64,000 bases of DNA from Pseudomonadota bacterium (GTDB lineage Bacteria > Pseudomonadota > Gammaproteobacteria > Burkholderiales > Rhodocyclaceae): positions 1 to 64,000 of the forward strand of contig JAFEDI010000114.1 in assembly GCA_018241725.1 (NCBI GenBank). The letters are read 5' to 3'. Below the pieces are notes generated by a model. It worked only from the letters and a program-made list of their open reading frames with translations, had not been told where the DNA came from and did not search any database. The number at the start of each line of letters is the position of its first letter. Position 1 is the stretch's first letter. This document shows, piece after piece, positions 56,693 through 64,000 of this stretch. The position numbers and the translations under genes were made by a program.

Positions 56693-57091
56693 CACCATCC
56701 GCCTTGTTTTCAGCAGGTCGCCAAACCTGATCGCTGTTGTTTCAGCGACGGGCGGGAGTATCGGCTGGGGGTCGCGGGGGCGTCAAGGGAGGGGGATGAC
56801 GGGGGCGAATGGGGAAATCGTCAAAGAACTGGTGAGTCTGTGAAATTTGAAAAATGTGAAGTGGTTCGCTGCAAAGGGGGCGAGCCTAGTGAGATACCCC
56901 ATAATATCCGACATAAAACAACGTTCCCAGCGAGGAGCGAACTAAGGAAGCAGAGTGACTCTCGTCACAGCCGAAATCGCGGCCCTTGATTTCAGCGAAA
57001 CATCGCTCAGCAACGACTGCAGTGAGCAATGCCCTCAAACACCTTTTCAACACTACCAAAAATCAATAAATATTCTACTGAGAAATAAAAC
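56693..57091. other. Intergenic stretch at the edge of an AT-rich island
   Basis: No gene seen. The base composition changes from GC-rich to AT-rich near 56830. The last 100 bp before the ATPase gene are rich in A and T, with GAGAAATAAAAC before its ATG acting as ribosome site. Confidence 0.5.
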
Positions 57092-58561
57092 ATGACACAG
57101 AAAACAATAACATTTGACGACGCAACAATAGAAAAACTCTTTGGTAACGAAGCAGCCGATTACGAGAACATTGACAGACTCCGAGAGTACTACTTCAAGA
57201 GCAAAATATACAGTCGAGTAACAGCCGACCTGCCTTTAAGAATTATCGTCGGCCACAAGGGTGTTGGAAAGTCCGCTTTAATAAGGTATGCCATGCATGA
57301 AGATTATATGAATGGCACTTTGCCGATCCTTATTAAGCCGGACGATGTCGTGGAGGTTGCCAAGAGCAACGTAGACTTTCTTCAGCGAATTAAGGACTGG
57401 AAGACTGGGCTTTCCCAAGTCATAGGAAAGAAAGCACTCGAAGACTTTGGGATTGGCGATAACGCGACACTACAGATTTTCACACAACCCGGCGGGAAAC
57501 TGCTCAACTTAATTCACGATTCAATTTCAGGCTTTCTTCAGAAGACGGGAGTTAATATCGGACCAACAAAGGAAAGCATAGCAAGACGGTTTCTTGAAAA
57601 GAAAAAGATTCGAGTATACATTGATGATCTTGACCGCGGCTGGGCGGCCAGGAAAGATGAAATCAATCGAATTTCCGCCCTCCTGAGTGCCATTCTTGAT
57701 ATGTGCACAGAATACCCTGGACTCCAATTTAGAGTAGCACTTCGGTCAGATGTTTATTTTTTATATCGAACGTCGGATGAATCTACGGACAAGACGGAAG
57801 GATCTGTTGTCTGGTTCTCGTGGACCAATCATGAGATCCTTGTACTTCTAGCAAAAAGGGTGGAAACATATTTTGGACGCACCACTCCCGATGAGTTAGA
57901 AAAACTTCCACAAAGAGATTTAGCGAAATTTCTATTGCCAGTCATGGAGGAAAGATTCCATGGTGCAGGAAAGTGGGAAAATGCCCCGATACACAGAATT
58001 CTGATGACACTTATCAGGCGTCGCCCCAGAGACTTGGTGAAGTTGTGCTCTTTAGCTGCGCGGCATGCTCATGAGCGGGGGCAGTCTAAGATCTACACAG
58101 AAGACTTTGAGGCAATATTCGAAGAGTATTCCCAAGGCAGATCACAAGACACATTCAATGAGTACAAGAGCGAACTCCCTCAGATTCAAAGGCTCATTGA
58201 AGGCATGAGGCCAACAGCTAAAGAAGTCAAAGAGGGCAAGGGCTGGATCTATAGCACAGATGCTCTAAACAAGAAAATTGCAAACATCTGCCAACAAGGC
58301 TCGTTCACATTTTCAAGCGGAACAAAAGCCACCCCAAAAGAATTGGCGCAATTCCTATACAAAATCAATTTTCTAATAGCAAGAAAAGACTACGACAGCG
58401 ATGGACTAATTGAAAGAAGATACTTTGAAGAGAATAGATACATCTCTTCCGAGTTTCGTGACTTTGGCTACGACTGGGAAATTCACCCTGCATTTCGCAA
58501 GCATCTTCAACCAGAAAATATTTTTTCGCTCTCGAGATTCATTGCCCTGAGCGCAGATTAA
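57092..58561 (+). CDS. Sll1717-family P-loop ATPase (probable defence or stress protein)
   Basis: 489 residues. Walker A GHKGVGKSA sits at about 54-62, Walker B VYIDDLDRGW at about 177-186, and a sensor-like RVALRSDVYFLYR follows. The C-terminal 200 residues are helical and include RRRPRDLVKLC. It resembles the Sll1717 group of P-loop ATPases, which has no settled role but occurs in defence islands. Base composition and codon use (AAA, ATA, AGA) are far more AT-rich than the neighbours, so it was acquired recently. An IS256 remnant lies downstream. No obvious partner gene is next to it. Confidence 0.75.
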   Translation: MTQKTITFDDATIEKLFGNEAADYENIDRLREYYFKSKIYSRVTADLPLRIIVGHKGVGKSALIRYAMHEDYMNGTLPILIKPDDVVEVAKSNVDFLQRIKDWKTGLSQVIGKKALEDFGIGDNATLQIFTQPGGKLLNLIHDSISGFLQKTGVNIGPTKESIARRFLEKKKIRVYIDDLDRGWAARKDEINRISALLSAILDMCTEYPGLQFRVALRSDVYFLYRTSDESTDKTEGSVVWFSWTNHEILVLLAKRVETYFGRTTPDELEKLPQRDLAKFLLPVMEERFHGAGKWENAPIHRILMTLIRRRPRDLVKLCSLAARHAHERGQSKIYTEDFEAIFEEYSQGRSQDTFNEYKSELPQIQRLIEGMRPTAKEVKEGKGWIYSTDALNKKIANICQQGSFTFSSGTKATPKELAQFLYKINFLIARKDYDSDGLIERRYFEENRYISSEFRDFGYDWEIHPAFRKHLQPENIFSLSRFIALSAD

Positions 58562-58702
58562 AATCAAGCGAAGATGGATTTAACAGCATCACAAATACAA
58601 AGCTGCACCATTCCATTGGGGGCGCAACATCGTTATTGGATCTTATTGTTGAGTGTTTTTTCAGAAACGTCACTTCAACTCTGGATAGTTACGAGGTTCT
58701 AG

Positions 58703-58990
58703 GACCCGGGAGTGTCAGAATTTCTGTGTGTGAGGCTTGAAGAGACTTCTCCACCGAGCCGCCGCCAGGGGGCTCGGTGGAGAAGTCGGTAGTTATTCTA
58801 GTCGCGTATCGCTTCAAAGCGTTCGGCGTAAAGGATGGCAAAACGGTTCATTGCCTCTTTCCAGTCCCCGGCTGCCCACCCCAGCCCGCGGTGATGTTGC
58901 GCAGGGCCAGCCAGATCAGTTTGGTCGCGGCCTCGTCGCTCGGGAAATCCGATGTCGTTGGGCCAAGCAGCACTTACCGACCAGAACATT
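58703..58990 (-). mobile_element. IS256-family remnant (transposase 3' end and terminal repeat)
   Basis: On the minus strand 58976-58798 reads, in two frames joined near 58869, FPSDEAATKLIWLALRNIT then GDWKEAMNRFAILYAERF, the C-terminus of an IS256-type transposase. A frameshift separates the halves and the 5' part is missing. A GGGAGTGTCAGAATTTCTGT at about 58709 looks like the right terminal inverted repeat, and a perfect 16-bp hairpin (58745-58760 with 58771-58786) lies between. The element is dead. Confidence 0.8.
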
Positions 58991-59410
58991 GCTCCCACTG
59001 CCCCCCGCGCCCAAGCATCGGAGCTTTTCACGCAGTGCAGCTCCCTCCACACTGAACCCACTTCCCTCCCAGCCGCGATCACTTCCCTCTGCGCCCCACC
59101 CTTGATGCTCCGATTTGAACTTGCTCCGCTCCAAGCTGAACAAGTTCAAATCACCGTTGAGCCGGCCTCCCTCCGATTGGAACCAGCTTCCCTCCGATTG
59201 GAGGCAGCCTCCCTCCGAGCATCAAGAGCCTCCCTCTGAGCACCGATAGCTCATCTCCGAGGATCTCGAGCTCCGCTCGCCGCGTCAAAAGTTCAGGTCC
59301 GGGGATCTCGAGTCCACGTCTGAGCTGAACAAGTTCAAGTCCGGGCTTCGATGGTTCAAATCGGAAGGTCGAGCACTTCGTTCCGAACCCGGATGTGTTC
59401 GAAATCTTGT
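58990..59410. repeat. Degenerate 21-bp periodic tract
   Basis: About twenty units of roughly 21 bp follow one another, clearest at 59165-59240 (CCTCCCTCCGATTGGA and variants) and recognisable to 59400 as TTCAAGTCCGG/TTCGAxx. Because 21 is a multiple of three, both strands show seven-residue periodic peptides (such as LGGRLPP/IGGKLVP on the minus strand), but no convincing gene. It starts where the IS256 remnant ends. Confidence 0.7.
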
Positions 59411-59412
59411 GC

Positions 59413-59664
59413 TCAGGCTTCCTCCAGCGCCATCGCTTGATAGCGTACCCCGTTCCTGGCCTGCGCTTCGGCGGTGGGGGCGAAGCCGAAGGCCGCGTAC
59501 GTGGGCACTGCATGGAGGGACGAATTCACCGTGAAGCGGGAGGTGTCGCCGGCGCCGGCCTTGAGGCGTTGCCACAGGGCACGGGCCACGCCTTGGCCGA
59601 TCAGGCCGGCAATAGCGGGCGCATCGGCAGGCTGGGCGGGGCGGAGCGTGAATGAAAGAGGCAT
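59413..59664 (-). pseudogene. Internally deleted GNAT acetyltransferase
   Basis: 83 codons. The first 20 residues (FTLRPAQPADAPAIAGLI) are a GNAT beta1-alpha1. The chain then jumps to GQGVARALWQRL, the acetyl-CoA loop helix, and ends with VPTYAAFGFAPTAEAQ. About 50 residues with the beta2-beta4 core are missing, so it cannot fold as a normal GNAT. The frame remains open, which suggests a clean in-frame deletion. Confidence 0.65.
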
Positions 59665-59877
59665 GGGCAGGACTCCAGGGATGATTTTATTTTCAGATTT
59701 AGTTTGCTATGTCACTCAATAGTGCGTATGGTGAAACACAGCGATTTCCAGTTGTGTCGTGATTTTGTTGGTCTAGTATCCGCAGTCCTGCGGCAGCATT
59801 CCCCCATTTTTACCTGGCCCTCTCGATCTCGCCCCATTCAGGGGCTACGCCCCGTCATTTTTTCGGAGATTCAAGAT

Positions 59878-60081
59878 ATGGCAGCAGGTACTGTGAAGTG
59901 GTTTAACGATTCCAAGGGTTTTGGTTTCATTACGCCGGACGACGGCGGCGATGACCTCTTCGCCCACTTTTCCGCGATTCAATCCTCGGGTTTCAAGAGC
60001 CTGGCCGAAGGTCAGCGCGTCAATTTCGACGTGACGACCGGCCCGAAGGGCAAGCAAGCCAGCAACATCCAGATCGCCTGA
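59878..60081 (+). CDS. Cold-shock protein (CspA family)
   Basis: 67 residues, a single OB fold. RNP1 is KGFGFI and RNP2 is LFAHFSAI, both intact, with [11 protein letters not shown] at the start. It binds single-stranded RNA as a chaperone. GGAG lies about 10 bases before the ATG at 59878. A GGGGC-TAC-GCCCC hairpin followed by TTTTTT stands at about 59840-59863, just upstream, and a long leader (from about 59720) would suit temperature-dependent translation. It heads a run of short same-strand genes to 61393. Confidence 0.93.
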   Translation: MAAGTVKWFNDSKGFGFITPDDGGDDLFAHFSAIQSSGFKSLAEGQRVNFDVTTGPKGKQASNIQIA

Positions 60082-60103
60082 TTTTTCCGGCGTCTGTCTC
60101 AAA

Positions 60104-60193
60104 GGCGGCTGAGTCCTGTCAGCCGCTTGCAAGCTCTTGTGCCGACTTGATTGGTCGGCACAGGCATGGAATCGGTTCTTCCCGATTTCCATG
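60104..60193 (+). other. Three consecutive hairpins after the cold-shock gene
   Basis: GCGGCTGA/TCAGCCGC (60105-60126), TGTGCCGAC/GTCGGCACA (60138-60162) and GCATGGAATCGG/CCGATTTCCATGC (about 60165-60193) follow each other within 90 bp. Only the first sits where a terminator would; none has a good T-tract. The remaining 60194-60445 shows no credible gene, although an open frame exists. Confidence 0.6.
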
Positions 60194-60445
60194 CAAATCC
60201 AGCAATAAATCAATCAATCCACAGCAGCACGGAGCGAAGGCTCATGCGCGCTATTCCCACACGCGCCCATTGCCGCCCTGCCCTGCGAAGACGCCTGGTG
60301 GCGCCCGATGCCTCAATCGGGTCGTCGCGAATTGGCCGGTCTGTCTCATGCCGACCTTCATCGTTTATCCAGCCCCCTGCGATGAGACGCAAGCGGCGCG
60401 CGAGCGGCCTTCAACGCACGCCGTTTCAACGACATGGAGTACAGC

Positions 60446-60808
60446 ATGACCAATGCCATTCAGCGAACCGAGCTGAGGACCTTCTACTACACCCCGGTCC
60501 ATTGTCCGTTCTGCGGCACGCGGGTGATGGGTGCGGACCCGGTGGACGAAACCCTTATCACTGCCTGCCCCCATACCTTGTTCATTGCCCATGACACGGC
60601 TTTCGAATACCGCTCCGAGCGATTCGACAGGAACCTCGATCTGCATGGCTTGAGCGACCGAGAGGTGGAAGAACGATGGCGCGGGGAGGCCGGCGGGATC
60701 GACGGTTTCACCAACCAGGTCACTCTGGCGGACGCGATCAAGCTTGCGGCCTATGCGCCGGAGCCTTCGCCCTACGGTTCTTACTACGGCTTTGCGCCGA
60801 CCGAATAA
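60446..60808 (+). CDS. Hypothetical protein with a CPFCG motif
   Basis: 120 residues from ATG 60446 (GGAG upstream); an ATG 12 bases earlier is in frame. A single CPFCG knuckle at about residues 20-24 and one later cysteine (TACPHTLF) suggest a zinc-binding site. The C-terminal half is acidic (DREVEERWRGEAGG), with Tyr and Pro toward the end. I do not recognise a family with confidence. It lies between the cold-shock gene and infA on the same strand, so a translation- or stress-related task is possible. Confidence 0.65.
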   Translation: MTNAIQRTELRTFYYTPVHCPFCGTRVMGADPVDETLITACPHTLFIAHDTAFEYRSERFDRNLDLHGLSDREVEERWRGEAGGIDGFTNQVTLADAIKLAAYAPEPSPYGSYYGFAPTE

Positions 60809-60868
60809 GCATCACCCCTGAGCCCCGTTTCTTTCGGGCTTACCTAATTTACCCCAGGAGAAATGACA

Positions 60869-61126
60869 ATGGCCAAGGAAGATCTGCTTGAAATGCAAGG
60901 TGTCGTGATGGAAGTGCTGCCGGATTCGCGCTTTCGCGTCACCCTCGATAACGGACACATGCTGGTAGCCTATAGCGGCGGCAAGATGCGCAAGAATCAT
61001 ATCCGCGTGCTGGCCGGCGACAAGGTGTCCCTCGAAATGTCCCCTTACGATCTGAGCAAGGGCCGGATCACCTTCCGCCATATCGAGGGCCGCACGCCCC
61101 ACGCGCCGCGGGCACAACGCCGTTAA
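60869..61126 (+). CDS. infA: Translation initiation factor IF-1 with C-terminal extension
   Basis: 85 residues from ATG 60869 (AGGAG eight bases upstream); ATG 60863 is too close to that site. The OB fold of IF-1 is intact: [40 protein letters not shown] and [12 protein letters not shown]. Beyond the usual end at about residue 70 there are some 14 extra basic residues ([13 protein letters not shown]). It lies away from any ribosomal-protein operon, so it is probably a second infA. Its company suggests cold or stress use. Confidence 0.92.
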   Translation: MAKEDLLEMQGVVMEVLPDSRFRVTLDNGHMLVAYSGGKMRKNHIRVLAGDKVSLEMSPYDLSKGRITFRHIEGRTPHAPRAQRR

Positions 61127-61204
61127 AACGTATCGGACGCGCCCGTCTTTCCGCGCGGAACATCGTCGTTCATCCGGCCTATTGGGCCCTCAGTAGGAGC
61201 CATC

Positions 61205-61393
61205 ATGGCTAAGCCAAACTACCAGTTCGAGAAGCGCCAGCGAGATCTGGCCAAGAAGCAGAAGCAGGAAGAGAAGCGTCGCGAGAAACTTGCGAACAAG
61301 GCGGCCAACGCCAGCGATTTGCAGACGGCGGAGCCGGAAGCCGGCGTGCCGGAGGACGGGAACGGCACGGATTCCGGGACTGCATCGGCTTAA
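61205..61393 (+). CDS. Small basic-acidic hypothetical protein
   Basis: 62 residues. The first half is strongly basic and coiled-coil-like (FEKRQRDLAKKQKQEEKRRE), the second half acidic and low-complexity (EAGVPEDGNGTDSGTASA). It looks like the small conserved proteins often found near cold-shock genes in betaproteobacteria. A good ribosome site (AGTAGGAG) precedes it and a terminator follows. Confidence 0.7.
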   Translation: MAKPNYQFEKRQRDLAKKQKQEEKRREKLANKAANASDLQTAEPEAGVPEDGNGTDSGTASA

Positions 61394-61418
61394 GCCTGCC
61401 GCACCGTAGCAAGCCCTG

Positions 61419-61456
61419 ACGTCTGGCGCCCCCAATCGGGACCGCCAGACGTTTTT
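61419..61456 (+). terminator. Rho-independent terminator
   Basis: ACGTCTGGCG at 61419-61428 pairs perfectly with CGCCAGACGT at 61443-61452 around a 14-nt loop and is followed by TTTT. It closes the cold-shock/infA gene run. Confidence 0.88.
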
Positions 61457-61529
61457 GCATTCAAGCACACCCCACACGGTAAAATCACGACAATCCGCAG
61501 GTATTCGCCGCACTGACTTCATTCGTCCC

Positions 61530-62531
61530 ATGCTTTTGCATTCTCTTCTGACGGAACGCTTTGACAGCAATCACAACAGTGATGAATTGCTGCAACTTCT
61601 GGCTTCGGTGCTGAACGCGTTCCCCGTTGCGTGTTTCCTGATCAATAGCGAACACCGGGTGATCCACTGGAATATGGCGTGCGAGATTCTGACCGGCGTG
61701 TCTGCACGGGCCATCGTAGGCACCAAGGATCAGGGAAAGGCGTTCTACGGCTGCGACCGGATGGTCATGGCCGATCTGGTCCTCGATGGCGCGGCGAACA
61801 ATCAGGTCGATGCGCTCTACCACGGCAAGTTCCGGCCTTCTTCAATCATCCCCGGCACCTATGAGGCGGAGGATTTCTTTCCCGACTTTGGCAAGGAAGG
61901 GCGCTGGCTGTATTTCACGGCCGTCCGCATCTGCGACGTGCATGGCACGCCCATCGGAGCGATCGAAACCTTGCAGGATGTGACGGCGCGCCGGCAGGCC
62001 GAGACGGCCCTGCACTTGAGCAATGAACGCTTCAAGGCGCTCAGCTGGGTCGACGATCTGACGCAGCTCTACAATTCGCGCCGGTTTCATGAGGTGCTCG
62101 ACACCGAGATTTCGCGGGCCGCACGCTACGCCCATCCCCTGTCGTTGATGGTGTTTGACATCGATTACTTCAAGCAGATCAACGATACCCATGGGCATCA
62201 GGAAGGCGACCGCGTCCTGCGGCTGATTGCCGAGCACCTGCGCCAGTGGCAGCGCGAGGCCGACCATCTGTTTCGGTTTGGCGGGGATGAGTTTGCGGTC
62301 ATCCTGCCGGAGACCAATACGGCCGCGGCGCACGCCGCCGCAACGCGATTGGTTGAGGAATGGCGGCAATTAAACGGCAACGGAGCCGACGCAGTGACCC
62401 ATGGCAGTACGCTCAGCGTCGGCGTTACCCAGTTGAAAGCGGATGACACGGCCGAGACGTTTGTTCGCCGGGCCGATCAAGCGGCCTATGAGGCCAAGCG
62501 CCTCGGACGGGACCGGGTTATCGGCGCGTAA
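61530..62531 (+). CDS. PAS-GGDEF diguanylate cyclase
   Basis: 333 residues from ATG 61530; an in-frame ATG at 61455 overlaps the terminator and is unlikely. A PAS domain spans about 20-155 (NAFPVACFLINSEHRVIHWN and a PAC-like end GAIETLQDVTARRQAE). The GGDEF domain follows with the active-site motif FRFGGDEFAVILPE. It makes cyclic di-GMP from GTP. No membrane segment is seen, so a soluble sensor is expected. Confidence 0.9.
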   Translation: MLLHSLLTERFDSNHNSDELLQLLASVLNAFPVACFLINSEHRVIHWNMACEILTGVSARAIVGTKDQGKAFYGCDRMVMADLVLDGAANNQVDALYHGKFRPSSIIPGTYEAEDFFPDFGKEGRWLYFTAVRICDVHGTPIGAIETLQDVTARRQAETALHLSNERFKALSWVDDLTQLYNSRRFHEVLDTEISRAARYAHPLSLMVFDIDYFKQINDTHGHQEGDRVLRLIAEHLRQWQREADHLFRFGGDEFAVILPETNTAAAHAAATRLVEEWRQLNGNGADAVTHGSTLSVGVTQLKADDTAETFVRRADQAAYEAKRLGRDRVIGA

Positions 62532-62633
62532 AGCCTGCTCGATCGTCGGCGTTTGTCGTTCCGTACAGCCGCGGCCCCGTCGCTCTCCCAGCGGGCCGGG
62601 CTTCCACAGTTCGAATCGTAAGGGCGAGTGCCC

Positions 62634-63587
62634 TCACGCGCACACGCAGTTCCGCCCCTTGCGTTTGGCCCGGTAGAGCTTCTCGTCGGCACGTTCGATC
62701 ATGGCCACGTGATCGCCAGGGCCGTCGGGCACCATGGTGCTGAGGCCGGCGCTGATGGTGACGATACCGGCCGGGGACATGGCGTGGGGGAGTTCCAGAT
62801 CCGCAACGATCCGGCGGCATTTCTCGGCGATCTGCAGGGCGGCGTCGGCCGGGGTTTCGGGCAGGATCAGCGTGAACTCTTCGCCGCCGTAGCGGGCAAA
62901 CAGGTCGCTGGAGCGCACGGGCATGGCGCTGATCGCCTCGGCGATGCGCTGCAGGCAGGCGTCGCCGCGCACGTGGCCGTAGTGGTCGTTGTAGTTCTTG
63001 AAGTAGTCCACGTCGAACATCAACAGGGACAGCGGTTGCCCGCTGCGCCGGGCGCGCGCCCATTCGGCGGCGATGGTCTGCTCGAACATCCGGCGGTTGG
63101 CGATACCGGTCAGCTCGTCCTGCTTGGCCAGGGCTTCGAGCTTGCGGTTGAGCTGGAGCACCTTGTCTTCCATCTGCTTGCGTTCGGTGATGTCGAACAT
63201 GAAGCCGACCAGGTCGGTGGTGGCGCCGTTCGCGTCGCGGATCACATGCACCACGTCGCGGATCCACACATAGCTGCCGTCGGCCTTCAGGGCGCGGTAG
63301 TCGGCTTCGTGATCGACGCCCTGCTCCGACTGGCGGATGCAGAAACTGGCGGTGCGCTCCCGGTCTTCTTCATGGATGCGCTCGATCCAGTCCATCGCCC
63401 CCAGCCAGCTGTCCCGCGGCCAGCCGAGCAGGCTTTCGATCTGCGGGCCGATGTAGTCGAACTGCTTGGTCTGCCAGTTGATCTTCCATGGAATCGCCTT
63501 GGTCGATTCGAGCAGGGTCTTGTACACACCCCAGTCGTCGCTGCGTTCCAGCCTGTCGATACCATTGAAAGTCTGCGCTTCTGCCAT
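62634..63587 (-). CDS. PAS-GGEEF diguanylate cyclase
   Basis: 317 residues from ATG 63587 (GAGAGAAG upstream); the longer open frame has a non-domain extension. A PAS domain with PAC covers about 10-140 (GTxx PWKINWQTKQFDYIGPQ; DLVGFMFDITERKQ), then a GGDEF domain with the GGEEF variant ARYGGEEFTLILPE, which is catalytically competent. It is convergent with the other cyclase gene. A perfect 7-bp inverted repeat (63692-63709) lies about 105 bp upstream. Confidence 0.9.
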   Translation of the reverse strand: MAEAQTFNGIDRLERSDDWGVYKTLLESTKAIPWKINWQTKQFDYIGPQIESLLGWPRDSWLGAMDWIERIHEEDRERTASFCIRQSEQGVDHEADYRALKADGSYVWIRDVVHVIRDANGATTDLVGFMFDITERKQMEDKVLQLNRKLEALAKQDELTGIANRRMFEQTIAAEWARARRSGQPLSLLMFDVDYFKNYNDHYGHVRGDACLQRIAEAISAMPVRSSDLFARYGGEEFTLILPETPADAALQIAEKCRRIVADLELPHAMSPAGIVTISAGLSTMVPDGPGDHVAMIERADEKLYRAKRKGRNCVCA

Positions 63588-63691
63588 CGTCTTCTCTCGC
63601 ACGGGGTCTCTCCGGCCCGCCTTCGCCCGAGAGACTAACGCGGGAATTTTGCAGGGAACGACGGCGCAGAGCGGGACTGCGGTACTAGTGC

Positions 63692-63709
63692 ACACTTTGG
63701 GTAAAGTGT
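63692..63709. promoter_or_regulatory. Inverted repeat upstream of the diguanylate cyclase gene
   Basis: ACACTTT-GGGT-AAAGTGT is a perfect 7-bp dyad in the gap between the cyclase gene and parD. It could bind a regulator of the cyclase; nothing identifies it. Confidence 0.5.
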
Positions 63710-63830
63710 CATAAAGCGTTAAGAGGCGTGGCATGGATGGGCGCGTGAGCTTACAACCTGAACCGCGCCACCGACTCCCGCCAGCTTTATGGCGTGCCTT
63801 GACGCTGGTGACGCTCGATGGCTTACTACA

Positions 63831-63841
63831 TGTTATTAACA
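63831..63841. promoter_or_regulatory. TGTTATTAACA palindrome upstream of parD
   Basis: TGTTA-T-TAACA lies 17 bp before the parD start codon in an AT-rich patch. Autoregulatory operators of type II antitoxins sit in this position, so this is a reasonable operator/-10 candidate. Confidence 0.55.
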
Positions 63842-63858
63842 GTTAGTGAGCCGCCATC

Positions 63859-64000
63859 ATGCCTACCAGTGTCGCTCTGGGCAGCCATTTCGAGAGTTTT
63901 GTCCGGGAGCAGGTTCAGACGGGCCGCTTCAACAACGCAAGTGAGGTGGTCCGCGCCGGCCTGCGCCTGCTCGAAGAAAGCGAGCAGCGACGGCAGCTTG
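63859..64000 (+). CDS. parD: Type II antitoxin of the ParD family (5' part)
   Basis: 47 codons up to the window edge. [20 protein letters not shown] and [20 protein letters not shown] are the ribbon-helix-helix DNA-binding half of the ParD/CC2985 family. The toxin (ParE) and the antitoxin tail lie outside the window. The ATG at 63859 follows a palindromic stretch. Confidence 0.85.
   Translation, partial: MPTSVALGSHFESFVREQVQTGRFNNASEVVRAGLRLLEESEQRRQL

Noticed and set aside
59151-59513. 120-codon minus-strand frame with heptapeptide periods
   Set aside because: Its periodicity follows from the 21-bp DNA repeats and it overlaps the GNAT remnant; no start signal or family.
60244-60594. Open frame between the cold-shock gene and the CPxCG gene
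   Set aside because: Arg/Pro/Ser-rich frame without ribosome site, overlapping the better-supported gene in another frame.

Overview
The window is high-GC DNA (a short AT-rich island excepted) from a betaproteobacterium, most likely a Rhodocyclales aromatic degrader of the Azoarcus/Thauera/Zoogloea type. This is inferred from gene content only: an AcoR-controlled acetoin dehydrogenase operon, a six-gene toluene monooxygenase with a TodS/TodT-type two-component system, and paired bacterioferritins. No rRNA, tRNA or CRISPR array was seen.

Layout. 1-3.8 kb: 5' end of ccoG, an MFS exporter divergent from a LysR regulator, and a nitroreductase. 3.8-12.7 kb: acoR divergent from acoXABC-lipA-thiS-thiG, with a sigma-54 promoter and a cluster of GTCTC repeats between them. 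The operon supplies the enzyme and parts of its lipoyl and thiamine cofactor pathways. 12.7-24.5 kb: an LLM flavin oxidoreductase, pepD, a DUF3820 protein, two bacterioferritins with complementary active-site losses, an OprC-like copper TonB receptor, an OmpA-type protein, carbonic anhydrase with a LysR regulator, a GNAT, and a LysR/YdcZ pair. 24.5-29.7 kb: an MbnP lipoprotein, two tandem MbnH-type di-heme enzymes and an outer-membrane barrel protein, probably a copper-linked peptide-oxidation cluster.

29.7-39.4 kb (minus strand): tmoABCDEF, a TodX/FadL channel, then the TodS- and TodT-like regulators. A TodT-box-like pseudopalindrome lies upstream of tmoA. 39.8-53.7 kb (minus strand): an APS kinase, a 3598-residue DUF4347/Ig-repeat/DUF4214 surface protein, a sulfotransferase and a methyltransferase. 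I read this as a candidate surface-protein sulfation locus: the kinase makes PAPS, the sulfotransferase uses it, and the giant protein is translationally coupled to the sulfotransferase.

53.9-59.7 kb is an accessory island: an AAA ATPase-DUF4276 pair flanked by direct repeats of the 3' end of a 91-codon gene, a leader ORF with a hairpin upstream, an AT-rich Sll1717-type P-loop ATPase, an IS256-family remnant, a degenerate 21-bp periodic tract and an internally deleted GNAT. 59.8-64 kb: a cold-shock protein, a CPxCG small protein, an extended IF-1, a small basic protein, two PAS-GGDEF diguanylate cyclases, and the start of a parD antitoxin gene cut by the window edge.
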